From Hofstenia miamia (taxonomy: Eukaryota > Xenacoelomorpha > Acoela), in NCBI GenBank assembly GCA_004352715.1, contig SCFE01000121.1:177887-241886 (forward strand): a DNA stretch of 64,000 nt, written 5' to 3'. Of this stretch, positions 12,113 through 23,235 are shown piece by piece. The notes under the pieces are model-generated. The model did not search any database. It was not told the DNA's origin and saw nothing but the letters and a program-made list of their open reading frames with translations. The stretch's first letter is position 1, and each line of letters opens with the position of its first letter. The position numbers were made by a program, and so were the translations under genes.

Positions 12113-12335
12113 CGAAAAATGTAAGGTAATGTGGGAAAGTAAAACTAAAAAATGTAAGGTAATGTGGGAAATTAGATCACATAAATAACACAAAAACTAG
12201 TAAAAGTACATGCATGACGTCAGTAAAACACCACCGACAATATCCACAACGTCTCAGGTCAAAGGCCAACCCTCTCGACCAATCAGAAAAAAGTGGCACC
12301 TCATGGAACCATTATTGTACTACTATTAGGGTGTG
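12113..12335. mobile_element. Half copy of the same MITE
   Basis: It repeats the centre (two tandem units) and the right arm of the element at 11238-11668, including ATTAGATCAC(A)TAAATAACAC, the TGACGTCAGTAAAACACC segment and the CTCGACCAATCAG block, but has no left arm. It carries only one of the two tandem arm blocks. It could be a truncated insertion or a local duplication product. Confidence 0.8.
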
Positions 12336-13140
12336 CCTGGGTCCTTCAACTGGTTCAAATATACAGATTTTTAAATGTTTTCTCCCTAACTGGAGCATCC
12401 TCAATAAAGAAGAATATATTGGGATAGATACTTCTGAATATTCTAATATTTGCAATCTTGATGAAATCCTGGTTTTGTGTGAAATGTTCACAAAAGAAAA
12501 TCAACCTAGGAATGACTAACAAACATTTCTAGAATTGGTTATCATAATCTTTGGTGATGCTCCACTGTGTGGTGTAAATTTTATCAACCATGAGGATTGC
12601 ACCAAGCCAATTGGATGACAACTGCATTGTACTCAATAAAGATCTTGCTCTTTTACACACAATTTTAACTGACCACCCAAGAAGAGAAAGGTTTACAAAG
12701 ATTTGCTAAATTTGTAATTTTGTTTTATGTGTTTGCTTGGTTTACTTCATCCTGTCAATATCAGCCCCATGACCATTGTTTTTTTACAAGCCTTGTTGAA
12801 TTATACTGCTGACAAGGCTGTTGCAGATTAAGCAAGAAAAGCATTTGCAAAACACCTTTGGTACTTAGTAGAAGAATTTTTTTGATGAAAGTATTTCTAA
12901 TGAGCAGGAAATTCTAATGGTTAAAAGTCTCAGTAAGCCAATGGATAAAATTCCATATAAAAAGTTGTACAAGATTTTGTCACTGGAAACATTAATAATT
13001 TTTTTAATATTCTTAATGGCCAAAATCATGTCCTTCAGTCAATCCACTCCTCTGGAATGAGTGCAAAGATTACAAAATCTCAAAAAATAATGTCTATAAA
13101 ATGAATGTCACTAATGATTTTTGCTGAATGTAGAGTAGGT
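12330..13140 (+). pseudogene. Relic of a protein of a transposon-associated uncharacterised family
   Basis: Continuous decayed coding similarity can be followed in shifting frames. It starts LGPSTGSNIQIFKCFLPNWS, then YIGIDTSEYSNICNLDEILV, ENQPRND, LELVIIIFGDAPLCGVNFI, and later VVQDFVTGNINNFFNILNGQ and SAKITKSQKIMSIK. The order (GPS.G..I..F..F, then a KEKQPRDDYRELLEL-like block, then 'GD.P..GV.F...G') matches from memory a family of uncharacterised arthropod and cnidarian proteins that often lie in transposons. At least a dozen stops and frameshifts are present. The frame 12214-12519 is open only because it runs from the MITE arm into this relic. The function of the family is unknown to me. 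Confidence 0.5.
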
Positions 13141-13914
13141 TTAATGCAGTACCACAATAATATTATAACAAAGATGAAGAGCAAAAACAATTTCATTTGC
13201 AAGTTGTGGCCCAAAATAGAAAAATGTTACCAAATTCCAATAAATCCACTCTTCAGAGTAGCATAATTTAAATATACAATAACTGTTATCAATGAAGTTT
13301 TTTGTCAAATAAGTTCTAAATGTTGATGAATTGTTTCAATATTTAATTAAACTTTGTAGTTTTGAATTCATAATTTATATTACAATGCAAATTCTATAGA
13401 TTTTTGTGGATTTCTACATCACTTTCTGCACAAGAGAATTTTTTACTCACCTCATTCTCTGTATGCCTAAATTGATATTTATATATATATANTGCCTAAA
13501 ATAGATTCGTTTTGGGCTCGTTGTATATCAACGACTGTGCTCCAAGCTCGGCTCGTTGACAAATCTTTTTAGAGGAGTACAAAACAATGTTATTAACCAA
13601 AAAATACAGCAGCCAAACTCAAATCTATAGGTTACTTTGAAAAAATACAAATTTTACGAACATCTATATTACTGCACTATTAAAATATCAGAAATATCAA
13701 AAATATCATGATATGTTAGATAAAAAACAGATTGATATATTTATATTTTTAAAAATGTATTATTATACCAATCCCTCGTTAAAATTGAAATTTTCTGTTT
13801 CCTTAGCTAATTATTCAAGGTTATGCAAATAGATGGGGTGTTATAAATTGACATATGTCAAATAATTCTTCAATTTTTGACTTTTTATAAAATTTAATTG
13901 ATTTCAGCCAAACC
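13141..13914. other. No gene seen
   Basis: AT-rich intron sequence with a short (TA)n at about 13480-13491 next to a single n at 13492. No recognisable coding or structural motif. Confidence 0.4.
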
Positions 13915-14180
13915 CAACTAAAAAGCGAATCAGTTGGCGTTTCGTGCACACTGATTTTGCAAACCGGTGGATTGCGCGAATGCTCCAGTTGACGCTGAGT
14001 GCAAAACCGGTGGATTGCGCGAATAGGTTGGTAAACAACGGAATGCTATCGCGAATACGTTGACAACTGAAAGCCAACTGTTCAGTTGTGCCGGTTTGCG
14101 ATCGCGAACGCACCCATTGTACTGTGGAAAACCCTGGGGAATACGCGACAGTAGGGAGGACGCGACCCACATGTCAAATG
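13915..14180. other. CpG-dense island with a 42-bp tandem duplication
   Basis: Roughly two dozen CpGs occur in about 260 bp, far above the surroundings. The block containing ACCGGTGGATTGCGCGAAT occurs at 13963-13981 and 14006-14024, about 42 bp apart, with partly matching flanks. Several short minus-strand frames are open here, but they overlap each other and match nothing, so coding is unlikely. It could be a regulatory CpG island inside the MTHFS intron or a recent non-coding insertion that has not lost CpGs. Confidence 0.5.
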
Positions 14181-16294
14181 TGTAATGTCTACCATGGATT
14201 TGAAAGAAATATTATTAAAATGCCATCTATCACAACTGTTCGCACATAATGTAATTTTATCAACGAGTTCATATTCCCAGAGAAAATTAATCAAATCTGC
14301 TAAGGTAATTTGTTTGTTCAAAATTTCTTTAGATGTAAATATTGGGTTTTCAAGGAATGCAGAAGTGACTTGAAATAATAGAGGTACGCTGTAAAAATTG
14401 TTTTATTAAGAATTATAAAACTGAGTGACTACTGGTTAGGTCAATTGACTATTGTGAACAGTGTAGATTGAACAAAGTGACGCTCAATAAGGCCACCCAA
14501 TCAATAATCTGCGTAGGTAAAACGAGACCCCCAATATAGTCATTTGAGATTCATAATTAATAAATTTTTTTCCAAATTCAACGAAGATACTTCTTGTCAG
14601 TTGGATAATCCTATATAAGCTAGAAATTATCGCCCAATGTCAACAACTACCTCTCCTTTTAGTAAAATTATTGAAAAATTACTTTATTAATAAAACAATT
14701 CATATTTCTCAAAAAACAATACTCTATAAATACATATTTTGGAGTTCGGAAATCTCATTCTAACATTAAGCCTCTGATGCTCTACTACTGTTCGGTTTAT
14801 TAACAGTTCGGATTGGCTTCGGGTTGTAATATCTGATTTTCAAACGGCTTAAAAGGTTGACATTTTCTAAAATGACGCAATACGTCCTATTATTTAAATA
14901 AAAATACATCAATGCTGGGTTGAAATTTACAAAATACCCAAAACTTCGTGTTTTCTTGTTTATTGCGAAAGCAATGCACAGGGAGACAAAGGCCGGAGGG
15001 GCGTTCTTAAAAGTTGTTGTAAAAAACGTATTGGGTTAATTAGTGTTAATGTACGATTTTAAGCACAAAAAGGGGTGAATTTGCATTCGTTTGAATTGAT
15101 ATAGCTAGACAAACTATCCTGGGGCGAGTGTGAACCCACTTTCCATCACCCAACAAATTCTGATCTAAATATTCTCCGCGTTACATACCTACTGTTGCAC
15201 ATGCTTTTTTAAGGATCAATTTTTTTATAAAACTACATCATTCCAAAATAGGATGAAATGTAATCAAAATAATTAAATATGTTTGCAAAATAACCCTTAA
15301 TTTTTGTCTTGTAGAACTGTTAATAAAAACAATACTTTATACAAATGTAGTCACACGGAAGTAGAATTGCAACGTATATTTGATGAAATCAAATTCAATT
15401 AAATACAACTTATTGGTACTAATCAAATTAGAAGTGTTTCGCAATTCAAGGAGTTTTGCTTCATGGGTATCAGTATTCGAAAAAGGGCGTTGGTCAACCT
15501 GGCGAACTTTCATTTCTGGTATGAAATAATGAAATTAAACAAAAGAAGCGAAAGGAATTGCATTGAATTTGATTGCATTAACGAAAAAATGAGAATGTTT
15601 TCGTGTTCCAAGACGAGTTAAGTATCAACCAACACGTCAAAAGAAACGTAGTATCTAAAAGTATAACTTAAACAGCTGCGACTGTTTGGGATTTCTATAC
15701 AAGTTTGAAGTTGAATTTTTTCCTTATTTTTTATTGAAAAAAACTTAAACTATCTGATCACCACGACGAACGATTTTACCAAACTACTATGGTATTTATA
15801 CCGCTATAGCGTTGTAGATCATTGACGAGGAAGCTCCATACAACAATATCACGCATTGCCTACACACGATTTAGAAATTACAATACGAGAAGCATCTTTG
15901 CTTCACAACATTAAGGCAAGCTATTGTAAATTATAATAAAATAATTGACAATATACGTCCGTTATTTACTCATTTACACAACGCATATGTTAAATGGAAT
16001 AACTAAAGAATAAGATTTTGTAGTTACATGAATGTAATATTAAACATACATAAATAAATTCAGTTGTAATTGCAGAATACCTAATCAGTTATTTAGAACA
16101 TAAATCATTAATCTAACAATTAAGAATATGTGAGAGCTCCTTCAACATAACAAACAAACGAGCTAGATGAGTTCTCTGATTATAAGATGTTAGTAAATAT
16201 ACCGACAGGTGTTCACATTGCTAGAATTCGATTAAAACAAGATTCTTACAGATTACAGAAAGCACAATTCACATATAGCACTTCACAAAAATAC
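14181..16294. other. MTHFS intron, no further feature seen
   Basis: AT-rich sequence without long frames. A small perfect hairpin (GGTATTTATACC) lies near 15791. I see no transposon termini that I can support. Confidence 0.4.
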
Positions 16295-16420
16295 CTGTTG
16301 AATCTGAACTTTGATTCATATTAATTGAAGTAGAGGATGACTGCTTGATCCCATCCTTATTCTTAGAAAGAGCAACATAGTCAGACCAGTTTGGTAAGCG
16401 AACCATTTGCATTAACTCCC
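16295..16420 (-). CDS. MTHFS: 5-formyltetrahydrofolate cyclo-ligase, internal exon
   Basis: This 126-bp exon encodes ELMQMVRLPNWSDYVALSKN and, further on, GIKQSSS...NMNQSSDSTG. The family has (M/H)MDMVRI..PEEI..LPKT.WNI.QP here, ending ALSTGGLDL. The acceptor is TGCTTAG (AG at 16421-16422) and the donor is CAG/GTATTT (GT at 16293-16294). The exon enters with two bases of a split glycine codon and leaves with one base, which fits both neighbouring exons exactly. The linker between IKQ and STGG is serine-rich (SSSTS) where most MTHFS proteins have a proline-containing linker, so this segment is lineage-specific or relaxed. The intron to the next exon is 5.2 kb and full of transposon debris. Confidence 0.9.
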
Positions 16421-17038
16421 CTAAGCAGATATGGTATTCAATTTCGACTTTAAAAGGAAACTGGATTCATGTTAATAATATTCCAAACAGGATTATCAAA
16501 AGTAATGCATTGTTTTAAACTATTCTTAAATTCGGAAGTCGTGGTAATTCCATTTCAATAAATGAAGTTAAGGCCCAGTAAATGTGCAGCTCAGGGTGGC
16601 CACACTTAAAATTTGCATAAAGATCACTACATTGCTACTGCGCTATGGGATAGGTTAACCTTGCTTGGATTTACCATATTTTTTAAGAAGAATAAGCCTC
16701 CTCGTTCTCATGAACAAGCCCCTTTTTAGCAAAAGCAATAAATATATTGTTACTGTATTTACAATGCTATTTGTATATTACATTTACTTTCTATACATTT
16801 CGATTTTGCGTAAATTTTTTTTATTGTTATCGAATATTCCAATTTATAGTACTACTTGTGCAATGTAAAAAGTAGACATAAAATTTAAAATGGAAAAATA
16901 AAATATAGAAACAATACTACACTTCTTGCTGAGATGTAAACAAAACTATTTCTAACATAATTTTTTAAATGGCGCATATATTATATTCGTTAGGCGGAAC
17001 ATCGCCCTGTGCTGAACAAAGAACCCATATGCACATCA

Positions 17039-17070
<32 letters not shown>
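16421..17070. other. MTHFS intron, no gene seen; ends in (TA)n at a gap
   Basis: The open stretch 16665-16868 is short, hydrophobic and AT-biased and has no recognisable motif. A (TA)n run starts at 17041 and leads into the gap 17071-17338. Confidence 0.45.
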
Positions 17071-17338
17071 NNNNNNNNNNNNNNNNNNNNNNNNNNNNNN
17101 NNNNNNNNNNNNNNNNNNNNNNNNNNNNNNNNNNNNNNNNNNNNNNNNNNNNNNNNNNNNNNNNNNNNNNNNNNNNNNNNNNNNNNNNNNNNNNNNNNNN
17201 NNNNNNNNNNNNNNNNNNNNNNNNNNNNNNNNNNNNNNNNNNNNNNNNNNNNNNNNNNNNNNNNNNNNNNNNNNNNNNNNNNNNNNNNNNNNNNNNNNNN
17301 NNNNNNNNNNNNNNNNNNNNNNNNNNNNNNNNNNNNNN

Positions 17339-17369
<31 letters not shown>
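17041..17369. repeat. (TA)n microsatellite split by an assembly gap
   Basis: A (TA)n run at 17041-17070 and another at 17339-17369 flank 268 Ns. The gap is almost certainly unresolved TA repeat or a repeat-induced assembly break. Reading frames drawn across it are meaningless. Confidence 0.9.
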
Positions 17370-17370
<1 letters not shown>

Positions 17371-17439
17371 CTCTTGAAAATGGTTAACGCCAGTCACCAA
17401 TTGGTATTAAGAAACGTACTGGACATTAACATCAGTGGT

Positions 17440-17800
17440 GGACGTCTGTTATCTACTAGAACGGTGCTAATCTTAAACGTCCGCTCTGTTAGAAGCAAAG
17501 CTTGCCATCTACTTCCCAACTGTTTGTACTGACGGAGCACAACATGTGGTTATTTCTGGAGGCCTCTGCAGCCAATGCCAAGAACACGACACGAATGTCA
17601 GATTTTGAAAATTAATGCTGCGTACTAACTTACTTATCCACACCAACTGAATCAAAAATTAAGTTGTGCGGCTATTATATACAGCAAAAATCTAAAACTA
17701 AGTGAACTTTGTTCGATTATATTAAAGCTGACGACATATACTGAAAATATATGCGGAAGAGGTACACATCGTCAAAATTCTTAGAAAATATTATATAGGA
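17440..17800 (+). mobile_element. LINE relic, start of the APE-type endonuclease domain
   Basis: Translation near 17458-17505 reads RTVLILNVRSVRSKACHLL, the N-terminal LN(V/I)RS(V/I)..K motif of the AP-like endonuclease of LINE ORF2. After a frameshift, QHVVISGGLC fits the following strand. AAIIYSKNLKLSEL (about 17669-17712) fits the 'GG(V/A)..Y...L' block. No RT follows before the MTHFS exon, so this is a short isolated fragment in the intron. Confidence 0.5.
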
Positions 17801-18738
17801 CCAATATAGTTTTTAAAATCTGTACATAAATGCTTATTTATGTCGTTTTGAAGACAGATGGAGTGTTTGGACACAATTTTTTATTTGAAGTTAAATGATG
17901 TTGTACATATATGATGCTTAAATGATGTTTCATTTTTGACTTCATAACATATCATATAGGCATTCTACAACAGAAAAAGTAACTTTCTTACAGCAACTAA
18001 TTAAACAATTTTAGACATATTTGAAAACTAGAGTGACTATTTTGGGGTGTTTGCCAACTATCTTTCCGGTTACTAATCATTATTATAAAACATGTAGCAT
18101 CAACAAGTTAGCAAAACCCTCTAATTTATTCAAAGTAAAAATATATATTCCATCAAAATCGTTACTACAGCAGAATTCACTAATCATGGTATGAGAAAAT
18201 TGGATATGTTTACACCATTAAACATATTCATTTGCTAAAAGATTTTGTACATTGGATCAGGAATGAAGAAAAGCTGTGCTTAACTGGTGTTGTTTGGATT
18301 TGAGAAGAAGTAGCCTAGACTAGCTAAATATTCATTGAAATCGTTTGTTAGGCAGGTCAGAAATCCATCTCAAACAATACACTCATAAGAATAAATTGCA
18401 AAGCGAAAGCACCTTTTCCTTTTGCGGTGACCACTGATTTTCTTAAATATACTTCAATATTTCAATTTCGTAATATATTGCAAAAACAACAATGGACCAT
18501 TGCTCATTATTTTTCATAGAAAGAAGATCCTTCAACGCCTTTGTCAGACACTCAATTTGGCCATCACTCAGAAGCATGTGAATATCACAGATAAGTAAAT
18601 GCTCATTTAGAAAAACTGCTAAATAAAATTTAAAAAATTTGGCGAAAACGATGATTGCTCTTTTATAAGGACAGTTTTTTAAATATTTAAATACAATTTT
18701 TTTAGAGATAGACTATAGGAAATGATACTATAACAAAC
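17801..18738. other. MTHFS intron, no further feature seen
   Basis: AT-rich sequence with no frame or repeat that I can assign. Confidence 0.4.
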
Positions 18739-18874
18739 CTTCATAGTGAGGGATAAAGCAGACCTTCCCACTTTGAAGAATGTCTTTAATAAGAATAGTG
18801 GTATCCACTTCGGAATCCATGTTAACATAGACACTGACACGGGATGCTCTCTTATAAGCATCATGCATCATCAC
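18739..18874 (-). CDS. MTHFS: 5-formyltetrahydrofolate cyclo-ligase, exon upstream of the 16.3-kb exon
   Basis: This 136-bp exon encodes VMMHDAYKRASRVSVYVNMD and then SEVDTTILIKDILQSGKVCF and IPHYE. It corresponds to human MTHFS residues HSEYQKSKRISIFLSM through EIIKDIFQRGKICFIPRY. The acceptor TTGCGTAG has its AG at 18875-18876, so the exon begins on a whole codon (GTG). The donor is GAAG/GTTTGTT with GT at 18737-18738, leaving one base that completes a glycine with the next exon (YEGELMQ). No defects are visible. The expected N-terminal exon (about 45 residues, MAAAK..LR..LK...) was not found up to 21 kb and may lie outside the window or be too short to see. Confidence 0.92.
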
Positions 18875-19236
18875 CTACGCAATAATCTACAAATTACAAT
18901 AATTATACATTTTAAACAGAAAATCTAATTGTTAAGAGAAAACGAAATTCCAGACACATTTAAGCATGTAGATTCTCGTTATAATAGCTACATCTAAAGC
19001 TATGTAAAGAAGAAATGAATTATATAATTTTAAACAACAGACATTTATATACACAAAATTGAATAAATTAAATTTGGTAGATTAAATTGGATAACTAAAT
19101 AAGGCAGATCCAGCAATTTTAGTTAGGTGGGACGTGTATGTTCTAATATTTTTAAAATCATGTACTATCGGTTTCTAACAAATGTGTTACTTAGGTATTT
19201 ACATAAATGAAATTTATATAATAGATAAGGAAACAT
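18875..19236. other. No gene seen upstream of the MTHFS exon
   Basis: AT-rich and without recognisable motif. It should be intron if a further 5' exon exists. Confidence 0.4.
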
Positions 19237-19835
19237 TAATAATAATAATAAATGACTTTATTTAGCCGTTGAAGGCATACAACACTACAAAAAGGATAAA
19301 AACATGTCAAGTTTTACGACAGCTAGGACAGTAACAGGAGATGAAATAGGAGCAGATGGAAGAGTAGGCGATGTTGGAGAAGGGCTCAGCAAACAGGAAA
19401 GATATCAAAGATTTCTTGAAGCTCGCCGGCGAGCAAAAAAAATTAATGGATGTTGGAGGCTTGAGAGTCAAGATATAACTAGCAGCAGTACAAGTACGAT
19501 TGAAAAACGAGTGAAGGGTGCGATGTTTCTTGGGACGACGAATGGAGAAGGCGACAACATCATCAGAGCGAGTAGAGCGGGAATTAGAGAACGTAATGAA
19601 ATCAAAAGGATCAAGATCCAATTTGCGAGTGACAGCGGGAGAGTGAAGAATTGGAGAAGAGCATCTTTGTATGGCAAGGGAGAGATCCATTTGAATTCAC
19701 GCTTCTGGAAACGTTCCATAGAGTGGAACAAGGAACGAGAAGGCCACCAACAGAGAGAAGCATAGAGAAGAATAGCGCGAGGAATAGACTTGAACAAAGA
19801 GAGTTTCACAGCAGCCGTGGAATTAAAGGAACAAT
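19237..19835 (-). mobile_element. LINE 3' end: RT C-terminus, 3' UTR and (ATT)n tail
   Basis: The minus strand carries AILLYASLCWWPS...SMERFQKREFKWI (about 19690-19775). In the next frame it reads DPFDFITFSNSRSTRSDD, FSIRRPKKHRTLHSFFNRTC (about 19500-19610) and a Cys-containing tail ICSYFISCYCPSCRKT ending at 19306-19308. The order matches the LINE pattern 'ILLYGS..W.P......E..Q.R..KWI', 'FI.FSNRRSTRS', 'FNR.C.L.N.LP'. The short 3' UTR ends in AATAAAGTCATTTATTATTA at 19237-19262, a polyadenylation-like signal plus trinucleotide tail. One frameshift separates the two blocks. The 153-codon plus-strand frame at 19304-19765 is the antisense shadow of this element. GC content is higher than the surroundings, suggesting a younger copy. 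Confidence 0.75.
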
Positions 19836-21480
19836 ATAGTTCGCAAATTCATTTTTTGAGAATTAAAATGAAGTTAAGAAACAAGATTCAGGAAAGCCAT
19901 TGCCTAGCACATATTGAAGATCCATTAAAAATTTAAAGCTTCTTCCCTAAATTATCTAGAAAGTCTATATTTCCAAGATCGTCATGTATTATTTTTTAAT
20001 AGCATTAAAACTTGATTTGGCGATATAGTATTGAGACATAACAGCAATAATTGTTTCTCTAAATGAAAATTGGAATTGATGAAATAAACAAATTTTATAA
20101 GATTATTTCTTTTCATTTTGAATATATACTTCAGCAGCTTATAGATATAAATTTCAAAGTCATAACGAATTGAAATTTGAATAAATATACTATTACTTGA
20201 TTAACTGTTGCCAATACGTGGTTTGTAACAAAAAACTAGTACATGTCTAGCAATTGTGGAATGTTGGTTAAATCTCCGTAAGGTTTAGAGCCCTTTTAAG
20301 TACAAATGCAATAAGCATGAAAAATTTTATTTATCAATAATCATAGCAAAGTAATTGAAGGCACTCTTGATATTGGTGTACCACATTCTATAACCTCTTC
20401 TATATATTAGGCGCTTTGTACATTCCAGCTAAGATTATTGGAAATATTTTTTGCACAATCTTGGCTACATGTTCCTTAGTCACTAACAATGAAAAAACGC
20501 ATATTTTTTAAATCGAAATTTAAAAAACACACAAATATAAGGCATTATTTGTATATTACCCGGTTTTTAAGCTGGCCAGAGACCTCTACAATCAGAAATC
20601 TGCGAATCCAATATATCGAATTGAATCCGATTCCGAATCCGCTTAAATTCGAAATTGGAGTGTGAATGGGCCTAATCTGGTTGAAAATACCAACAAGGTA
20701 ATATGTTGATATTCTATGTATTTTAAGTAACTGGTAAGGGGATTGCAGAGTTTTGAAAAATTACGGAAATTAAATTTTGGCATTTTGGTAATATTTGAGT
20801 ACTTAGGCGTCTAGCCAGAGCAGAAAACCATATTTGAAAAGAGAACTACGTTTGAAAAGGGTAACCGCGTCTTAAAATATTTGCACTTCCAACGATTTAA
20901 TGTGGGACATGCATATAATATATTTCTTCAAAACTAAACAAAATCGTCAGGTTTGAAGGGGATAAATACTTGAGCAAAAGTGATGCTTTATCAAATTTAA
21001 CCTATTTTGATATTTGTTCTCTGATTTCACTTGCAATAAGTTACTTATAGTGTACGGAAATTATTAGTTAAAATTATTATCTCCATAATAAACAAAATTA
21101 TGAGCAGGTAATAACAAAGTTACATTACTTAAAAAAATTTAAGTTTTTGTTGCAAATTATTGCTGTAGGTTTTATCTCTCTTAATAGGATTTGGATTTTT
21201 CGTACTGTGAAAATTTTTTCCGAGTATTGAAAATTAAGGAGCTTTATACCTCTTACTTCAATTGAATTACGTGGCAAAATTGTGCCACGTCTTATTGAGA
21301 ATGGTTGCTGTTTTGCTCGTGCTCTAGGAGTTTATAAATGTATATTTCATTAACATTCATCGCATTTGCTTCTATGAATAATGGTTTAGCTGATTAAGTC
21401 GAATTTTTGAAGTTTATAATTCTGATTTTATTCTTCTGAATTTAAAAATAGGCAGTAATGTATTTCTGTGGTTTTATTAC
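19836..21480. other. No gene seen
   Basis: AT-rich spacer. A segment at about 20577-20670 containing CTGCGAATCC and ATTCCGAATCCG is weakly mirrored at 23250-23310 in inverse orientation. Nothing else was recognised. Confidence 0.4.
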
Positions 21481-21489
21481 AATTTAATG

Positions 21490-22700
21490 AGACAATTAAA
21501 ACAGAGCCTGAAAAGAAAGTCTGAATGGGAAACGTGATCTTCTTTTGTACTACTCCATATGCTAAGTTTTTACTCAGAAAAAAAAGCATTTGACACTATT
21601 GACCATTAATTATTATTAAATAAGCTACATAACTTTGGTGTAAGGGGCCATATATTCAAACTATTTGAAAGTTATCTTAATCAGCGTTATCAATACGTTT
21701 GTGACGACTCTAATAAATCTTACATGAAAGAGATAAAATATGGTGTACCTCAAGGATCGATTTTAGGACCATTTCTGTTTTTATTATATATTAATGACTT
21801 ACCAAGTCATTTAAATGTATCGACTACTCTTTTTGCTGATGATACAAATCTCCATTCTGATTCTCATGATAAACAAATATTGTTTAACAATTTACAGCTG
21901 AATTTAGATACACTACAGGATTGGCTTTGCTATAACAAACTTTCATTAAACTGTGAAAAAACGATGCAACTAAATTTCTTTAAGGAGACCGAGGGATTGC
22001 AGCGGCTTGAAGTATCTGGTTATGAATTAAATATTTGTGAATCCTACAAATATTTAGGAATTATAGTAGACAAGTATTTGACTTTTGCTAATCACATTTC
22101 CGAATTGTGTAAGAAACTATCTAAATTATGTGGTATGTTAATGAAATTGAGACATTTTGTGCAAAATCATGTAACGTTAAACTATTACAAAACTTACATT
22201 TTACCTATAATTCAATATGGAGTATTGATATATGGTGGTACTACTTATCACACATTACTGCCTATTTTCAAAATTCAAAAAGAATAATTAATTTTAAACA
22301 TTCGAAAGATTCGACAAAATGTTGTTTTTGGATAGTGATATACTCAATATATATGAATTATACATATTTGAACTACTAAAGCACATAATAAAAATACAAA
22401 GAAAAGATTACCCGATGGAATTTAACTATTTCAATAAAATTAATCACACATAATACTAGGGCTAAATTAAAAAACCAAACTTCAATAAAACAGCATAACT
22501 CTATGCTACAAAGATATTCTCTTCAAGTTAGGGGAAGTAAGATATGGAATTATATAAATTCTAGGGCATTAATTAGTTGTAATATAGATAAAATATCTGA
22601 AAATGAATGTAATAGGTTCTTGAACAATATAAAAAGTAAAGTAATACAAGGAAATACTAATCTAATTGATTTAATATTCAATTAATAATTTAAATGTCAT
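21490..22700 (+). mobile_element. LINE relic with long reverse-transcriptase frame
   Basis: RT motifs are in order: KAFDTIDH at about 21586-21609 (motif A, one stop shortly after), GVPQGSILGPFLFLLYINDL at 21742-21801 (motif B region), TTLFADDTNLHSDS at about 21823-21864 (catalytic YADD as FADD), CYNKLSLNCEKT at about 21931-21965, and YKYLGIIVDKYLTFANHI at about 22045-22098. Next comes LPIIQYGVLIYGGTTYHTLL up to the stop at 22285-22287. The 187-codon frame 21724-22287 is intact across the catalytic centre. Beyond it the tail continues with stops (YSLQVRGSKIWNYIN, 22503-22685). The pattern fits the Jockey/CR1 group. It may end near 22890 at CATTCATT. The endonuclease half is missing. Confidence 0.85.
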
Positions 22701-22939
22701 GGGTAAAACAAATGAGCACCACTAGTGCTCAAAAATTATCCTTTCTAAACATAGTAACAATAAATTAATAAAAAAACTAAAAATAATAAATAAAAATAAC
22801 AAGTTAATGCACAAATAATCTGGGGATTTTTAGCATTGTAAAGTGTATTTGTTTTTATTTTTTGTAAGTGTTTAGATAAATATACATCATTCATTCAAGG
22901 AAAATCTCACCAGATACGAGTCTTGATCGAAAAAATATT

Positions 22940-23235
22940 AAATGTAGCGGTGTAGCGGTGAAAAGAAAAGTAGCAAAGATTGGTGGGACAATGTGAACGC
23001 TCTTGCTGGCAAGATTAAAATTCAATTTCCTGTTAGTGACCTATCAGCGAATGATTTGAAGACATATTTTGCTAATCTCACTACCCCTGATGGTAATAAT
23101 TTCCCAGAATATTGCCTTGGTGACAATGCCGATGTTTGCAGATTCAGTGAGCACCAGGTGTATTTCTCATTGTGTAATCTCAAAAAGACAGCTACTAGAA
23201 GTGAAAGAGTTAGGATTACGGCTAGAGTTTAATAA
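22940..23235 (+). mobile_element. LINE relic, linker between endonuclease and RT
   Basis: The frame reads WWDNVNALAGKIKIQFPVSD, LSANDLKTYFANLTTPDG, then FSEHQVYFSLCNLKKTAT and a stop at 23230-23232. It matches the ORF2 region just before the RT fingers (W..(V/I)N.L.G..., L...DLN.YFAN, F.E..VY..L..LKKTA.GPDG). It breaks off where GPDGIP should follow. It belongs to a different LINE copy from the RT relic at 21490-22700, because the order is reversed. Confidence 0.65.

Noticed and set aside
13904-14321. Overlapping minus-strand frames over the CpG island
   Set aside because: Several frames are open simultaneously because of base composition and tandem repetition; none has a known motif or splice context.
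19304-19765. 153-codon plus-strand frame starting MSSFTTARTVTG
   Set aside because: The opposite strand carries clear LINE C-terminal motifs, so this frame is an antisense shadow.
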